Source: an uncultured Ruminococcus sp.
GTDB taxonomy: Bacteria; Bacillota; Clostridia; Oscillospirales; Ruminococcaceae
Direction: 5' to 3'
Length of the DNA: 5,335 bases
Assembly (NCBI GenBank): GCA_937898375.1
Contig: CALEJX010000019.1
Location: 1-5,335, forward strand
Part shown: piece after piece, positions 1-5,335 of the stretch
How the letters are laid out: each line of letters starts with the position of its first letter
Numbering within the stretch: position 1 is the first letter of the stretch
Translations under genes and position numbers: made by a program
Notes under the pieces: model-generated
Seen by the model: only the letters and a program-made list of their open reading frames with translations
What the model was told of the DNA's origin: nothing
The model's database searches: none

Positions 1-853
1 CAGGCTTATGAAGTCTGAGGATATGGGCGAGAACTCTTCTCATTTTCTTTCGCTCGACTATCATATCAACAAAGCCGTTTTCAAGCATGAACTCGGCAGA
101 CTGGAAATCGTCAGGGAGCTTCTGCTTGATAGTACCCTCTATAACACGTCTGCCTGCAAAGCCGATAAGCACCTTTGGCTCGGCGATTATGATGTCGCCA
201 AGGGACGCAAAGGAAGCTGTAACGCCGCCTGTGGTAGGGTCGGTCATAACTGCGATATAAAGCAGACCTGCCTGATTATGCCTAGCCACTGCGCCGCTTG
301 TTTTCGCCATTTGCATAAGGGAAACTATACCCTCCTGCATTCTTGCTCCGCCTGAAGCTGTGAATGCGATAACAGGGAGCTTATTTGCGGTGGCGTATTC
401 GATAGCTCGTGTTATCTTTTCGCCCACAACACTGCCCATGGAAGCCATCATATAGTTAGAGTCCATAACGATTATAACTATCTTCTCTCCTCTTATGGAA
501 GCCTTTCCTGTGAGTACAGCGTCTTTAAGACCTGTCTTTTCTCTCAAAGCCTGCTGTTTTGCTTCATAGTCAGGGAAATCTATAGGGTTCTTTGATATCA
601 TATCCTTATCAAATTCCTCAAAGCTGCCCTTATCTATAGTGATATCAAGACGCTCTCTTGCGGTAAGTCTTGAATGGTAGTTACAATGGGGACAAACCTT
701 TCCGTTTGCCTGAAACTCCTCCATGAAAGTGACGTTTCTGCACCTTGGACACTTGAAAAGCAGACCCTTTGGGATATCGGTCTTTTTCTTGTCATCGTCC
801 GCCTTATCGCCGTTAAATCTTACTTTAACGACAGAAAACAGATCTTCAAGCAT
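1..853 (-). CDS. accD: Acetyl-CoA carboxylase carboxyltransferase subunit beta, AccD (3' end cut by window)
   Basis: AccD is the beta half of the carboxyltransferase. With AccA it moves the carboxyl group from carboxybiotin on BCCP to acetyl-CoA, giving malonyl-CoA in the cytoplasm. I translated this frame by hand: it is open from the ATG at 853-851 to the window edge, 284 codons without a stop. Families run about 285-305 residues, so only the extreme C-terminus should be missing. A four-cysteine zinc ribbon is visible at C35-x2-C38-x15-C54-x2-C57, the same spacing as in E. coli AccD. The crotonase-fold core carries SGGARMQEG at 167-175, DPTTGGVTASFA at 205-216 and GFAGRRVIEGT further on. The start has AGGAG (863-867) nine bases upstream, inside the end of accC, and its A is the last base of the accC stop codon, which suggests translational coupling. 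accA would be expected next downstream, beyond position 1. Identification is firm. Confidence 0.96.
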   Translation of the reverse strand, partial: MLEDLFSVVKVRFNGDKADDDKKKTDIPKGLLFKCPRCRNVTFMEEFQANGKVCPHCNYHSRLTARERLDITIDKGSFEEFDKDMISKNPIDFPDYEAKQQALREKTGLKDAVLTGKASIRGEKIVIIVMDSNYMMASMGSVVGEKITRAIEYATANKLPVIAFTASGGARMQEGIVSLMQMAKTSGAVARHNQAGLLYIAVMTDPTTGGVTASFASLGDIIIAEPKVLIGFAGRRVIEGTIKQKLPDDFQSAEFMLENGFVDMIVERKKMRRVLAHILRLHKP

Positions 854-2223
854 TATTCCTTACTCCTCTCGTCTGCCAAAATGTCGGTACGGTTAAGAAA
901 ACCGTTATCGTAATTGCCCTCTAAAAACTCAGGGCGTCTTATAAGCTTAAGCTGAAAATCAACATTTGTTGCAACGCCGTCTACGATAAACTCAGACAGC
1001 GCCCATGTCATTTTTGCGATAGCTTCTTCTCTGTTCTTACCATAAGCAATGAGCTTGCCTATCATTGAATCGTAATAAGGCGGTATCTCATAGCCCTGAT
1101 AAACTGCGGTATCTACTCTTATTCCAGGTCCTCCAGGGATAAAAAGCGATTTTATCTTGCCCGGTGACGGTCTGAAATCAAGGAGCGGATTTTCCGCATT
1201 TATACGGCACTCTATTGCATGACCTGTCAGCTTTATATCCTCTTGCTTTATAGACAATCTATGTCCTGATGCGATAAGGAGCTGTTGCTTTACAAGGTCA
1301 ACGCCTGTGACGGCTTCTGTAATAGGGTGCTCCACCTGTATACGAGTGTTCATTTCCATGAAATAGAAGTTGCCGTTTTTATCCACGAGAAACTCTATCG
1401 TACCGGCGTTTCTATAGCCGCAGACCTTAGCGGCTGTACAAGCGGCTTTGCCCATTTTCTCACGAAGCTCTTCATTCATAAAGCTTGCAGGTGACGGGGC
1501 TTCTTCGAGGACTTTCTGATTTCTTCTCTGCATTGAGCAGTCACGCTCGCCAAGATAGATAACGTCGCCGTAATTATCCGCAAGAATCTGTATCTCGATA
1601 TGTTTAGGGTTCTCTATGAACTTCTCGATATAGATCTCGTCATTGCCGAAGCAGGCAAGAGCTTCCTGCTTTGCGGCGGTCATCTGCGCTTCAAGCTCGT
1701 CGTCGGAGTGGACAATTCTTATGCCACGTCCTCCGCCGCCTGCTGAAGCCTTTACCATAACAGGGTAGCCAAGATCTCTTGCAAGGGTATGCGCTGCATG
1801 GATATTGGAGATAGCTCCGTCTGAACCCATTATAACAGGCACGCCTGCTTCTTTCATTGTTTCCTTTGCCTGCGCTTTATCGCCCAGCATTTCGATAGAC
1901 TCGGCTCTTGGGCCTATGAAAGTAATGCTGCACTTTTCGCACATTCTCGCAAAAGACGGATTTTCCGACAAAAAGCCAAAGCCGGGGTGGATAGCGTCTG
2001 CACCTGTTATCTCACAGGCGGAGATTATCGCCCTGACGTTAAGATAACTGTCCTTGCTTGGTGCAGGACCTATGCAAACGGCTTCGTCTGCTATCTGAGC
2101 GTGGAGAGCGTTTCTGTCGGCGGTGGAATATACCGCAACAGTATGTATGCCAAGCTCTCGGCAGGCTCTTATAATGCGGACAGCGATCTCGCCTCTGTTC
2201 GCAATCAATACTTTTTTGAACAT
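853..2223 (-). CDS. accC: Biotin carboxylase subunit of acetyl-CoA carboxylase, AccC
   Basis: AccC is the ATP-grasp enzyme that uses ATP and bicarbonate to carboxylate the biotin carried by BCCP, the first half-reaction of ACC. With the ATG start at 2223 it has 456 residues, close to the usual 445-455. The N-terminal domain opens with MFKKVLIANRGEIAVRI and has HPGFGFLSEN near 79-88. The ATP-grasp domain shows K116, K158 and the glycine loop GGGGRG at 162-167. It continues with H208, E277, E290 and the block NTRIQVEHP at 292-300, which contains the catalytic R294 and E298; R340 follows in IECRINAE. All match E. coli catalytic or ATP/Mg ligands in position. A GTG twelve bases further upstream is in frame, but it lies inside the ribosome binding site (GTGAGG), so I prefer the ATG. 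The spacer to fabZ is 38 nt, the longest between fabF and accD. The stop TAA overlaps the accD ATG by one base. Confidence 0.97.
   Translation of the reverse strand: MFKKVLIANRGEIAVRIIRACRELGIHTVAVYSTADRNALHAQIADEAVCIGPAPSKDSYLNVRAIISACEITGADAIHPGFGFLSENPSFARMCEKCSITFIGPRAESIEMLGDKAQAKETMKEAGVPVIMGSDGAISNIHAAHTLARDLGYPVMVKASAGGGGRGIRIVHSDDELEAQMTAAKQEALACFGNDEIYIEKFIENPKHIEIQILADNYGDVIYLGERDCSMQRRNQKVLEEAPSPASFMNEELREKMGKAACTAAKVCGYRNAGTIEFLVDKNGNFYFMEMNTRIQVEHPITEAVTGVDLVKQQLLIASGHRLSIKQEDIKLTGHAIECRINAENPLLDFRPSPGKIKSLFIPGGPGIRVDTAVYQGYEIPPYYDSMIGKLIAYGKNREEAIAKMTWALSEFIVDGVATNVDFQLKLIRRPEFLEGNYDNGFLNRTDILADERSKE
863..867 (-). promoter_or_regulatory. Ribosome binding site of accD inside the end of accC
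   Basis: AGGAG lies nine bases before the accD ATG, within the last codons of accC. A closer AAGG (858-861) is also present. Together with the one-base TAATG stop/start overlap, this is the layout of translational coupling between accC and accD. Confidence 0.75.
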
Positions 2224-2229
2224 ATTATG

Positions 2230-2235
2230 CCTCAC
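2230..2235 (-). promoter_or_regulatory. Ribosome binding site that decides the accC start
   Basis: GTGAGG lies six bases before the ATG at 2223-2221. Its first three bases also form an in-frame GTG, which would add four residues (MRHN) to AccC. A start there would consume the ribosome binding site, and MFKKVLIANRGEIA is the normal AccC N-terminus, so the ATG at 2223 is preferred. Confidence 0.8.
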
Positions 2236-2261
2236 TAATTATGACTAGAATAAGAGATATC

Positions 2262-2693
2262 TTACTTTATCGCAAAAGTTATCTCAGCGGAAACAGCCTT
2301 CTTGCCGTTTACAGAAGCAAGAGCCTTTCCAACGCCGATAGGACCTTTGACTTTGATTATCTCGACTTCGATATCGAGCTTATCCCCCGGCACTACCTGC
2401 TGACGGAACTTGCAGTTGTTTATGCCGCCGAACAGACCTATCTTGCCTTTGTTCTCAGGAAGTGAAAGCAGTGCCACTGCGCCTGCCTGCGCACACATCT
2501 CTACCATAAGCACGCCTGGGGTAACAGGATAGTTAGGGAAATGTCCCTTGAACCAAAAGTCCTCAGCCTTTATATACTTTGTAGCCTTTACACGCTTGCC
2601 CACTTCAAGCTCGTTTACCTCGTCGATAAGCAGAAAAGGGTCACGGTGAGGGATTATTTCCATGATCTGCTCTCTATTCAAAACAACTGCCAT
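2262..2693 (-). CDS. fabZ: 3-hydroxyacyl-ACP dehydratase FabZ
   Basis: FabZ removes water from 3-hydroxyacyl-ACP to give trans-2-enoyl-ACP, the third step of each FAS II elongation cycle. The protein is 143 residues, a normal length for this small hot-dog-fold enzyme. It starts with the expected substrate-tunnel segment IPHRDPFLLID at 14-24. The catalytic block HFPNYPVTPGVLMVE runs from 51 to 65 and holds the catalytic pair H51 and E65 (H54 and E68 in E. coli FabZ). The later segment FRQQVVPGDKLDIEVEI at 96-112 is also typical. Full hot-dog length and the absence of FabA-type features make FabZ the better call than FabA. GGAGG (2701-2705) lies seven bases before the ATG. It sits between accB (20 nt upstream) and accC (38 nt downstream), an arrangement known from many Clostridia. 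Some Firmicutes FabZ proteins also isomerise enoyl-ACP; the sequence alone cannot show that here. Confidence 0.96.
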   Translation of the reverse strand: MAVVLNREQIMEIIPHRDPFLLIDEVNELEVGKRVKATKYIKAEDFWFKGHFPNYPVTPGVLMVEMCAQAGAVALLSLPENKGKIGLFGGINNCKFRQQVVPGDKLDIEVEIIKVKGPIGVGKALASVNGKKAVSAEITFAIK

Positions 2694-2713
2694 TGTCTTT
2701 CCTCCAAATCAGT

Positions 2714-3190
2714 TTAGTCAAGTATCATTATGGTCTGATCGAACTCAACAGCGTCGCCGCTGTTTACGCATATCTCTCTTACCACGCCGTCAAATTCGCT
2801 CTGCACTTCGCTCATTACTTTCATGGACTCGATAATGAAGATAGTGTCGCCTTTCTTTATCTTGTCGCCAACGCTTACAAAAGGCTTTGAGTCAGGTGAC
2901 GGAGCGGCATAGAATGTACCCACAATAGGGGCTTTCACTGCCTTGCCGCCTGCTACAGGTGCAGATGTTGCGGTGGCTTCTGGTGCTGTCTGTGGAGCAG
3001 GTGAAGCTGTGCCTACAGCCATTGGCATAGGCATACCCATTGGTGCAGGAGGAGGGCATTTTTTGCCCTTTACTGTTATCACCTTGTCGCCGTCAGCTAT
3101 TGTTATCTCGCCGAGGTCTTTGTTCTTCACGATATCGGCAAGCTTTTCTATTGTTTCAAGGTCAAACTGACCGTAAATCTTTTCGCTCAT
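2714..3190 (-). CDS. accB: Biotin carboxyl carrier protein of acetyl-CoA carboxylase, AccB (BCCP)
   Basis: AccB carries covalently bound biotin between the AccC and AccT (AccA/AccD) active sites. The protein has 158 residues, normal for BCCP. Residues 1-44 are the N-terminal segment that binds biotin carboxylase. Residues 45-82 form a flexible linker rich in Pro, Ala and Thr with a Met-Pro stretch (MGMPMPM, 51-57). Residues 83-158 are the biotinyl domain. The biotinylated lysine is K124 in ESMKVMSE; more often this motif reads EAMKMMN or EAMKLMN, so Ser at -2 and Val at +1 are mild variants that should still be modified by BirA. The BCCP-type thumb APSPDSKPF (96-104) is present, which favours ACC BCCP over a lipoyl or other biotinyl protein. 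AAGGAG (3199-3204) lies eight bases before the ATG. It follows fabF by 15 nt and precedes fabZ by 20 nt. Confidence 0.96.
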   Translation of the reverse strand: MSEKIYGQFDLETIEKLADIVKNKDLGEITIADGDKVITVKGKKCPPPAPMGMPMPMAVGTASPAPQTAPEATATSAPVAGGKAVKAPIVGTFYAAPSPDSKPFVSVGDKIKKGDTIFIIESMKVMSEVQSEFDGVVREICVNSGDAVEFDQTIMILD

Positions 3191-3205
3191 ATCAGTTTCT
3201 CCTTA

Positions 3206-4438
3206 TTAGTCGCACTTCTTGATACAGATAGTAGCGTTATGTCCGCCAAAGCCCAGAGAGTTTGAAAGTGCCGCATAGACAGGCATTTCTCTGTTGCCCT
3301 CAACGCAGTAGTCAAGGTCGCACTCAGGGTCAGGAGTGGTGTAGTTTATTGTCTTATGAACAAAGTCGTTGTGTACGGAAAGTGCGGTAACGATAGCTTC
3401 CATGCCGCCTGCCGCACCGAGGAGATGACCTGTCATAGACTTTGTGGAGTTTATAACTGTCTTTCTTGCGGCTTCTTCGCCGAGGGCGATCTTGATAGCT
3501 GTTGTTTCATACTTATCGTTAAGACCTGTTGATGTGCCGTGAGCGTTGATATAGTTTACCTGCTCAGGCTTAAGACCTGCTTCTTCGTAAGCATACTTCA
3601 TTGCATATGCAGCAGGCTCGCCTGTTGGTGAAGGGCTTGTCATATGATAAGCGTCGCCTGTTGCGCCGTAGCCTGCTACCTCAGCTATGATATTCGCACC
3701 TCTTGCTTTAGCGTGTTCATACTCCTCAAGGCAGAGTATGCCTGCGCCCTCGCCGAGGACAAAGCCCTGTCTGTTCAGGTCGAACGGAGTCGAAGCCTTG
3801 TCAAGCTCTGTTGCCTTTGAGAGAGCTTTCATGTTGTTAAATCCGCTGAGTGCGAAATGAGAGATACAAGCTTCTGAGCCGCCGCAGAGGCAAACGTCAA
3901 GGTAGCCGTCTTTTATCTTTCTGAAAGCTTCGCCGATAGCGTGAGTACCAGATGCACAAGCTGTTGTGGTACAGAAATTATCGCCCTTGAAGCCTGTCTG
4001 CATTGCAACAGTACCAGCCGCCATATTGCCTATCATCATAGGGATAAAGAAAACTGACACCTTATCAGGCTTTTCATTGAACTTTGTTACTTCCTTTTCG
4101 GTCATGTTAAGACCGCCGATACCAACGCCGATTATAACGCCAGCTTTGAAAGGGTCAACGTCCTTGAAATCTGTGCCAGCCATTTTAAGAGCCTGCTTTG
4201 CAGAGCAAACAGCGAACTGAGTAAATCTGTCCATTCTCTTTGCTTCTTTTTTATCTATATACTCAGTGCAGTCAAAATCCTTGACAGCGCCAACTATTTT
4301 TATAGGGAAATTCTCAGTATCGAACTGGTCAACATAAGAAAGACCGTTCTTGTTAGCCTTGATATTCTCCCAAAATTCCTCTACGTTCTTGCCAAGAGGG
4401 TTTACTGTACCCATACCTGTGATAACAACTCGTCTCAT
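3206..4438 (-). CDS. fabF: Beta-ketoacyl-ACP synthase II FabF
   Basis: FabF condenses malonyl-ACP with acyl-ACP, releasing CO2 and lengthening the chain by two carbons. The protein has 410 residues, as expected for a thiolase-fold KAS I/II enzyme. The Cys-His-His triad is visible: C161 in TTACASGTHA, H300 in NAHGTSTGLND and H338 in STKSMTGHLLGAAGG, with the conserved K333. I107 in GVGIGGL aligns with I108 of E. coli FabF, where FabB has Gly, so FabF is preferred over FabB. The C-terminal gating loop GFGGHN at 396-401 has the His form common in Gram-positive FabF. AGGAG (4446-4450) lies seven bases before the ATG, and MRRVVITGMG is a standard N-terminus, so the start is secure. It is the first gene after a 404-bp gap, while its downstream neighbour accB begins only 15 nt after its stop. 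It may therefore head a separate transcript or sit downstream of an insertion in the operon. Confidence 0.97.
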   Translation of the reverse strand: MRRVVITGMGTVNPLGKNVEEFWENIKANKNGLSYVDQFDTENFPIKIVGAVKDFDCTEYIDKKEAKRMDRFTQFAVCSAKQALKMAGTDFKDVDPFKAGVIIGVGIGGLNMTEKEVTKFNEKPDKVSVFFIPMMIGNMAAGTVAMQTGFKGDNFCTTTACASGTHAIGEAFRKIKDGYLDVCLCGGSEACISHFALSGFNNMKALSKATELDKASTPFDLNRQGFVLGEGAGILCLEEYEHAKARGANIIAEVAGYGATGDAYHMTSPSPTGEPAAYAMKYAYEEAGLKPEQVNYINAHGTSTGLNDKYETTAIKIALGEEAARKTVINSTKSMTGHLLGAAGGMEAIVTALSVHNDFVHKTINYTTPDPECDLDYCVEGNREMPVYAALSNSLGFGGHNATICIKKCD

Positions 4439-4445
4439 TTAAACA

Positions 4446-4450
4446 CTCCT
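4446..4450 (-). promoter_or_regulatory. Ribosome binding site of fabF
   Basis: AGGAG within AAAGGAGTG stands seven bases before the fabF ATG at 4438-4436. Its quality and spacing fix the start of fabF and show the gene can be translated independently of fabG. Confidence 0.85.
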
Positions 4451-4462
4451 TTATTTATTAAC

Positions 4463-4474
4463 AATGATATCATT
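4463..4474. promoter_or_regulatory. 12-bp perfect palindrome upstream of fabF, possible operator
   Basis: AATGATATCATT is an exact palindrome whose edge lies 24 bases before the fabF ATG and 12 bases upstream of the AGGAG. This is where an operator overlapping a promoter or the 5' leader would sit. Fatty acid genes in Firmicutes are controlled by FapR or by FabT-like MarR proteins. The site resembles neither the published FapR box (TTAGTACC-type) nor, closely, the FabT box (TTTGATTATCAAA). A palindrome this short in A/T-rich DNA can be chance. Confidence 0.3.
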
Positions 4475-4513
4475 TCCACAGCACATATCGAGCATATGGC
4501 TTGTGGGGATAAC

Positions 4514-4532
4514 GGGCGAACGGTGTTCGCCC
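4514..4532. repeat. Perfect 8-bp GC-rich hairpin, GGGCGAAC / GTTCGCCC
   Basis: The arms 4514-4521 and 4525-4532 are perfect complements around a 3-nt loop. On the minus strand the hairpin is preceded by TGTAGGGG and followed by GTTATCCCC. From general knowledge, GTAGGGGCGAAC-like hairpins are often scattered between genes in gut Firmicutes and some other bacteria, so a dispersed repeat is the likeliest reading. No T-run follows on the minus strand, which argues against a terminator acting in the fab direction. Confidence 0.65.
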
Positions 4533-4617
4533 CTACATATTTTTGGATAAACCGCTGATACAATGCAATGTGCAACGTACACCATTAAACATCATTTAAT
4601 AGAGCGTTGTGGGATTT

Positions 4618-4717
4618 GGACGTCATTAGCCGAAAGCCCAAACATTGTATGGCGGGACGTCATATTTCTGCAAAGCAGGGAAGTTGCAGAATGGGACGTC
4701 GTATTTCTGCAAAGCAG
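4618..4717. repeat. GACGTC-phased direct repeats (two near-identical 25-nt copies plus one partial)
   Basis: Two 25-nt copies at 4654-4678 and 4693-4717 differ at one base (the ninth, A or G). Each begins GGGACGTC and contains TATTTCTGCAAAGCAG. A third, partial copy shares only GGACGTCAT at 4618-4626. The GACGTC hexamers start at 4619, 4656 and 4695, so the spacing is 37 and then 39 nt. The unit contains its own inverted repeat. This resembles a degenerate tandem array within a dispersed intergenic repeat rather than a coding sequence. Confidence 0.8.
4644..4673 (-). promoter_or_regulatory. Weak candidate sigma-A promoter (TTGCAG, 18-nt spacer, TACAAT)
   Basis: On the minus strand TTGCAG (4668-4673) stands 18 bases before TACAAT (4644-4649). 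The -10 matches the consensus in five of six positions, the -35 only in three. It lies inside the repeat cluster about 205 bases upstream of the fabF start, so a long leader would result. This is the best pair I could find in the gap, but it is not strong. Confidence 0.2.
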
Positions 4718-4720
4718 AAA
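4704..4720. repeat. Perfect 7-bp inverted repeat with 3-nt loop inside second direct repeat copy
   Basis: TTTCTGC (4704-4710) and GCAGAAA (4714-4720) are perfectly complementary around an AAA loop (TTT in the minus-strand transcript). In the first repeat copy the equivalent arm is degraded (GCAGGG at 4675-4680), leaving a shorter stem. There is no following T-run on the minus strand, so it is not a typical intrinsic terminator for fabG. Confidence 0.65.
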
Positions 4721-4842
4721 TTGCGCCGCTCCCCTACAATATTGGCTGAAATAAAATCATTCGGTCAACATTATTTCGCTGAGCGGACACAAATTACATC
4801 ATACCGCAATGTACGGCGTAAAATGCCCGCCACGGCGAGTGG

Positions 4843-5335
4843 CTACATCATAAGTCCGCCGCTTATTTCTATTACCTGTCCTGTGACATAGCTTGCATCC
4901 TTGGAAGCAAGGAATGATACAACGCCTGCTATCTCGTCAACCTCGCCGTAACGCTTCATTGCTATCTGATTTATCATAGCCTGCTTCTGTGCGTCTGTAA
5001 GCTTGTCTGTCATAGGTGTCTTGATAAATCCTGGGGCAACGGCGTTGCAGGTGATACCTCTTGAGCCAAGCTCCTTTGCAACTGTCTTTGTCATGCCAAC
5101 GATAGCCGCCTTTGTTGCGGAATAGTTTATCTGTCCAGGGTTGCCGTAAAGTCCTGCAACGGAAGCAAGGTTTATTATCCTGCCTGACTTCTGTCTCATC
5201 ATAACGTTGCCGACAAACTTTGACATATTGAACACGCTCTTCTGGTTTACAGCAACTACCATATCGTACTGTTCTTCGCTCATACGAGCCATAAGTCCGT
5301 CACGAGTGATTCCTGCATTGTTTACGAGAACGTCG
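4843..5335 (-). CDS. fabG: 3-oxoacyl-ACP reductase FabG (5' end cut by window)
   Basis: FabG reduces 3-ketoacyl-ACP to 3-hydroxyacyl-ACP with NADPH. The open frame continues past the internal ATG at 5292 to the window edge, adding DVLVNNAGITRDGL, so the gene is truncated by the window and does not start at 5292. In all, 163 codons plus a TAG stop are visible. FabG is usually about 245 residues, so some 80 N-terminal residues with the TGxxxGIG nucleotide-binding motif are missing. The short-chain dehydrogenase signatures are present: NNAG, the catalytic Asn in AVNQKSVFN, Ser in NLASVAG, and Tyr-x3-Lys in NYSATKAA thirteen residues after the Ser. PGFIKTPMT follows, and the C-terminus ends in EISGGLMM. 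FabG identity is supported by these motifs and by its place beside fabF; SDR enzymes are a broad family, so context matters. fabD, fabK or acpP would be expected upstream, beyond 5335. Confidence 0.94.
   Translation of the reverse strand, partial: DVLVNNAGITRDGLMARMSEEQYDMVVAVNQKSVFNMSKFVGNVMMRQKSGRIINLASVAGLYGNPGQINYSATKAAIVGMTKTVAKELGSRGITCNAVAPGFIKTPMTDKLTDAQKQAMINQIAMKRYGEVDEIAGVVSFLASKDASYVTGQVIEISGGLMM

Larger units (their letters stand above)
4439..4842. other. 404-bp noncoding gap between fabG and fabF with clustered repeats
   Basis: No convincing gene lies here. The open frames on the plus strand are short, lack recognisable protein features, and one runs into the end of fabG. The stretch contains a GC-rich perfect hairpin, two nearly identical 25-nt direct repeats within a GACGTC-phased series, an A/T-rich inverted repeat pair (GAAATAA at 4748-4754 and TTATTTC at 4771-4777), ATTAAA and TTTAAT arms at 4584-4600, and a 12-bp palindrome near fabF. 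CCCCTACA occurs twice in the same orientation (4530-4537 and 4731-4738). The later spacers of this cluster are 15-38 nt, so a gap this long is out of character. It looks like one or more small repeat elements inserted between the genes, possibly alongside a fabF promoter. I see no tRNA, riboswitch or other structured RNA that I can name. Confidence 0.7.

Noticed and set aside
8..355. Plus-strand 115-codon open frame at the window start
   Set aside because: It is antisense to accD, whose frame shows clear conserved motifs; the plus frame shows none.
853..2235. AccC start at an upstream GTG (2235)
   Set aside because: The GTG is part of the ribosome binding site, and the extra four residues are not a normal AccC N-terminus. 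The ATG at 2223 fits better.
4514..4545. Intrinsic terminator formed by the GGGCGAAC hairpin followed by TATTTTT
   Set aside because: The T-run lies on the plus strand, seven bases past the stem, and no plus-strand gene ends here. On the minus strand no T-run follows.
4618..4717. Possible CRISPR array
   Set aside because: There are only two near-identical copies and one short partial. The spacers would be about 12-14 nt between full copies, too short, and no cas gene is in view.
4563..4754. Plus-strand open frame of 63 codons in the gap
   Set aside because: It overlaps the repeat cluster, has no protein-like features, and its internal repetition (VIFLQSR and VVFLQSR) comes from the DNA direct repeats.
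4607..4891. Plus-strand open frame of 94 codons across the fabG-fabF gap
   Set aside because: It runs antisense into the end of fabG, has no recognisable domain, and its repeated peptide segment (ISAKQ twice) simply reflects the 25-nt DNA repeat.
4843..5292. fabG starting at the internal ATG at 5292 as a 149-residue protein
   Set aside because: The frame stays open to the window edge and encodes the conserved NNAG segment upstream of that ATG, so it is an internal methionine.

Overview
The window is a stretch of a type II fatty acid synthesis (FAS II) and acetyl-CoA carboxylase (ACC) gene cluster. Every supported gene lies on the minus strand, so transcription runs from high to low coordinates: fabG (5' end missing), a gap of about 404 bp, then fabF, accB, fabZ, accC and accD (last few codons missing). 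The order fabG-fabF-accB-fabZ-accC-accD is the classical clostridial (Firmicutes) fatty acid operon. In such operons fabH, acpP, fabK and fabD usually lie upstream of fabG, and accA downstream of accD; both positions fall outside this window. Strong AGGAG-type ribosome binding sites, moderate GC content and Gram-positive-like enzyme variants (FabZ with HFPNYPVTPG, FabF ending in GFGGHN) fit a Clostridia member, perhaps a gut Ruminococcus-like (Oscillospiraceae) species. The family-level guess is inference only.

Layout by region. Positions 1-853 hold accD (carboxyltransferase beta, zinc-ribbon type). Positions 853-2223 hold accC (biotin carboxylase), whose stop codon shares one base with the accD start. 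Positions 2262-2693 hold fabZ, 2714-3190 accB (BCCP) and 3206-4438 fabF. Spacers between fabF and accC are 15, 20 and 38 nt, and each start has a ribosome binding site, so fabF to accD looks like one tightly packed transcript. Positions 4439-4842 hold no convincing gene. They carry a perfect 8-bp GC-rich hairpin, a 25-nt near-identical direct repeat within a GACGTC-phased array, further hairpins, and a 12-bp palindrome just upstream of the fabF ribosome binding site. Positions 4843-5335 hold the C-terminal two thirds of fabG.

How the genes work together. AccB carries biotin, AccC carboxylates it, and AccD (with the unseen AccA) moves the carboxyl group to acetyl-CoA, giving malonyl-CoA. After transfer to ACP, FabF condenses malonyl-ACP with the growing acyl chain, FabG reduces the 3-keto group and FabZ dehydrates the 3-hydroxy group. 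An enoyl reductase, not in the window, completes the cycle.

All five complete or nearly complete proteins, and the visible part of FabG, keep their expected catalytic residues. This is ordinary core metabolism, and I see no new biological system in the coding part. The only stretch that the genes do not explain is the repeat-bearing gap between fabG and fabF.
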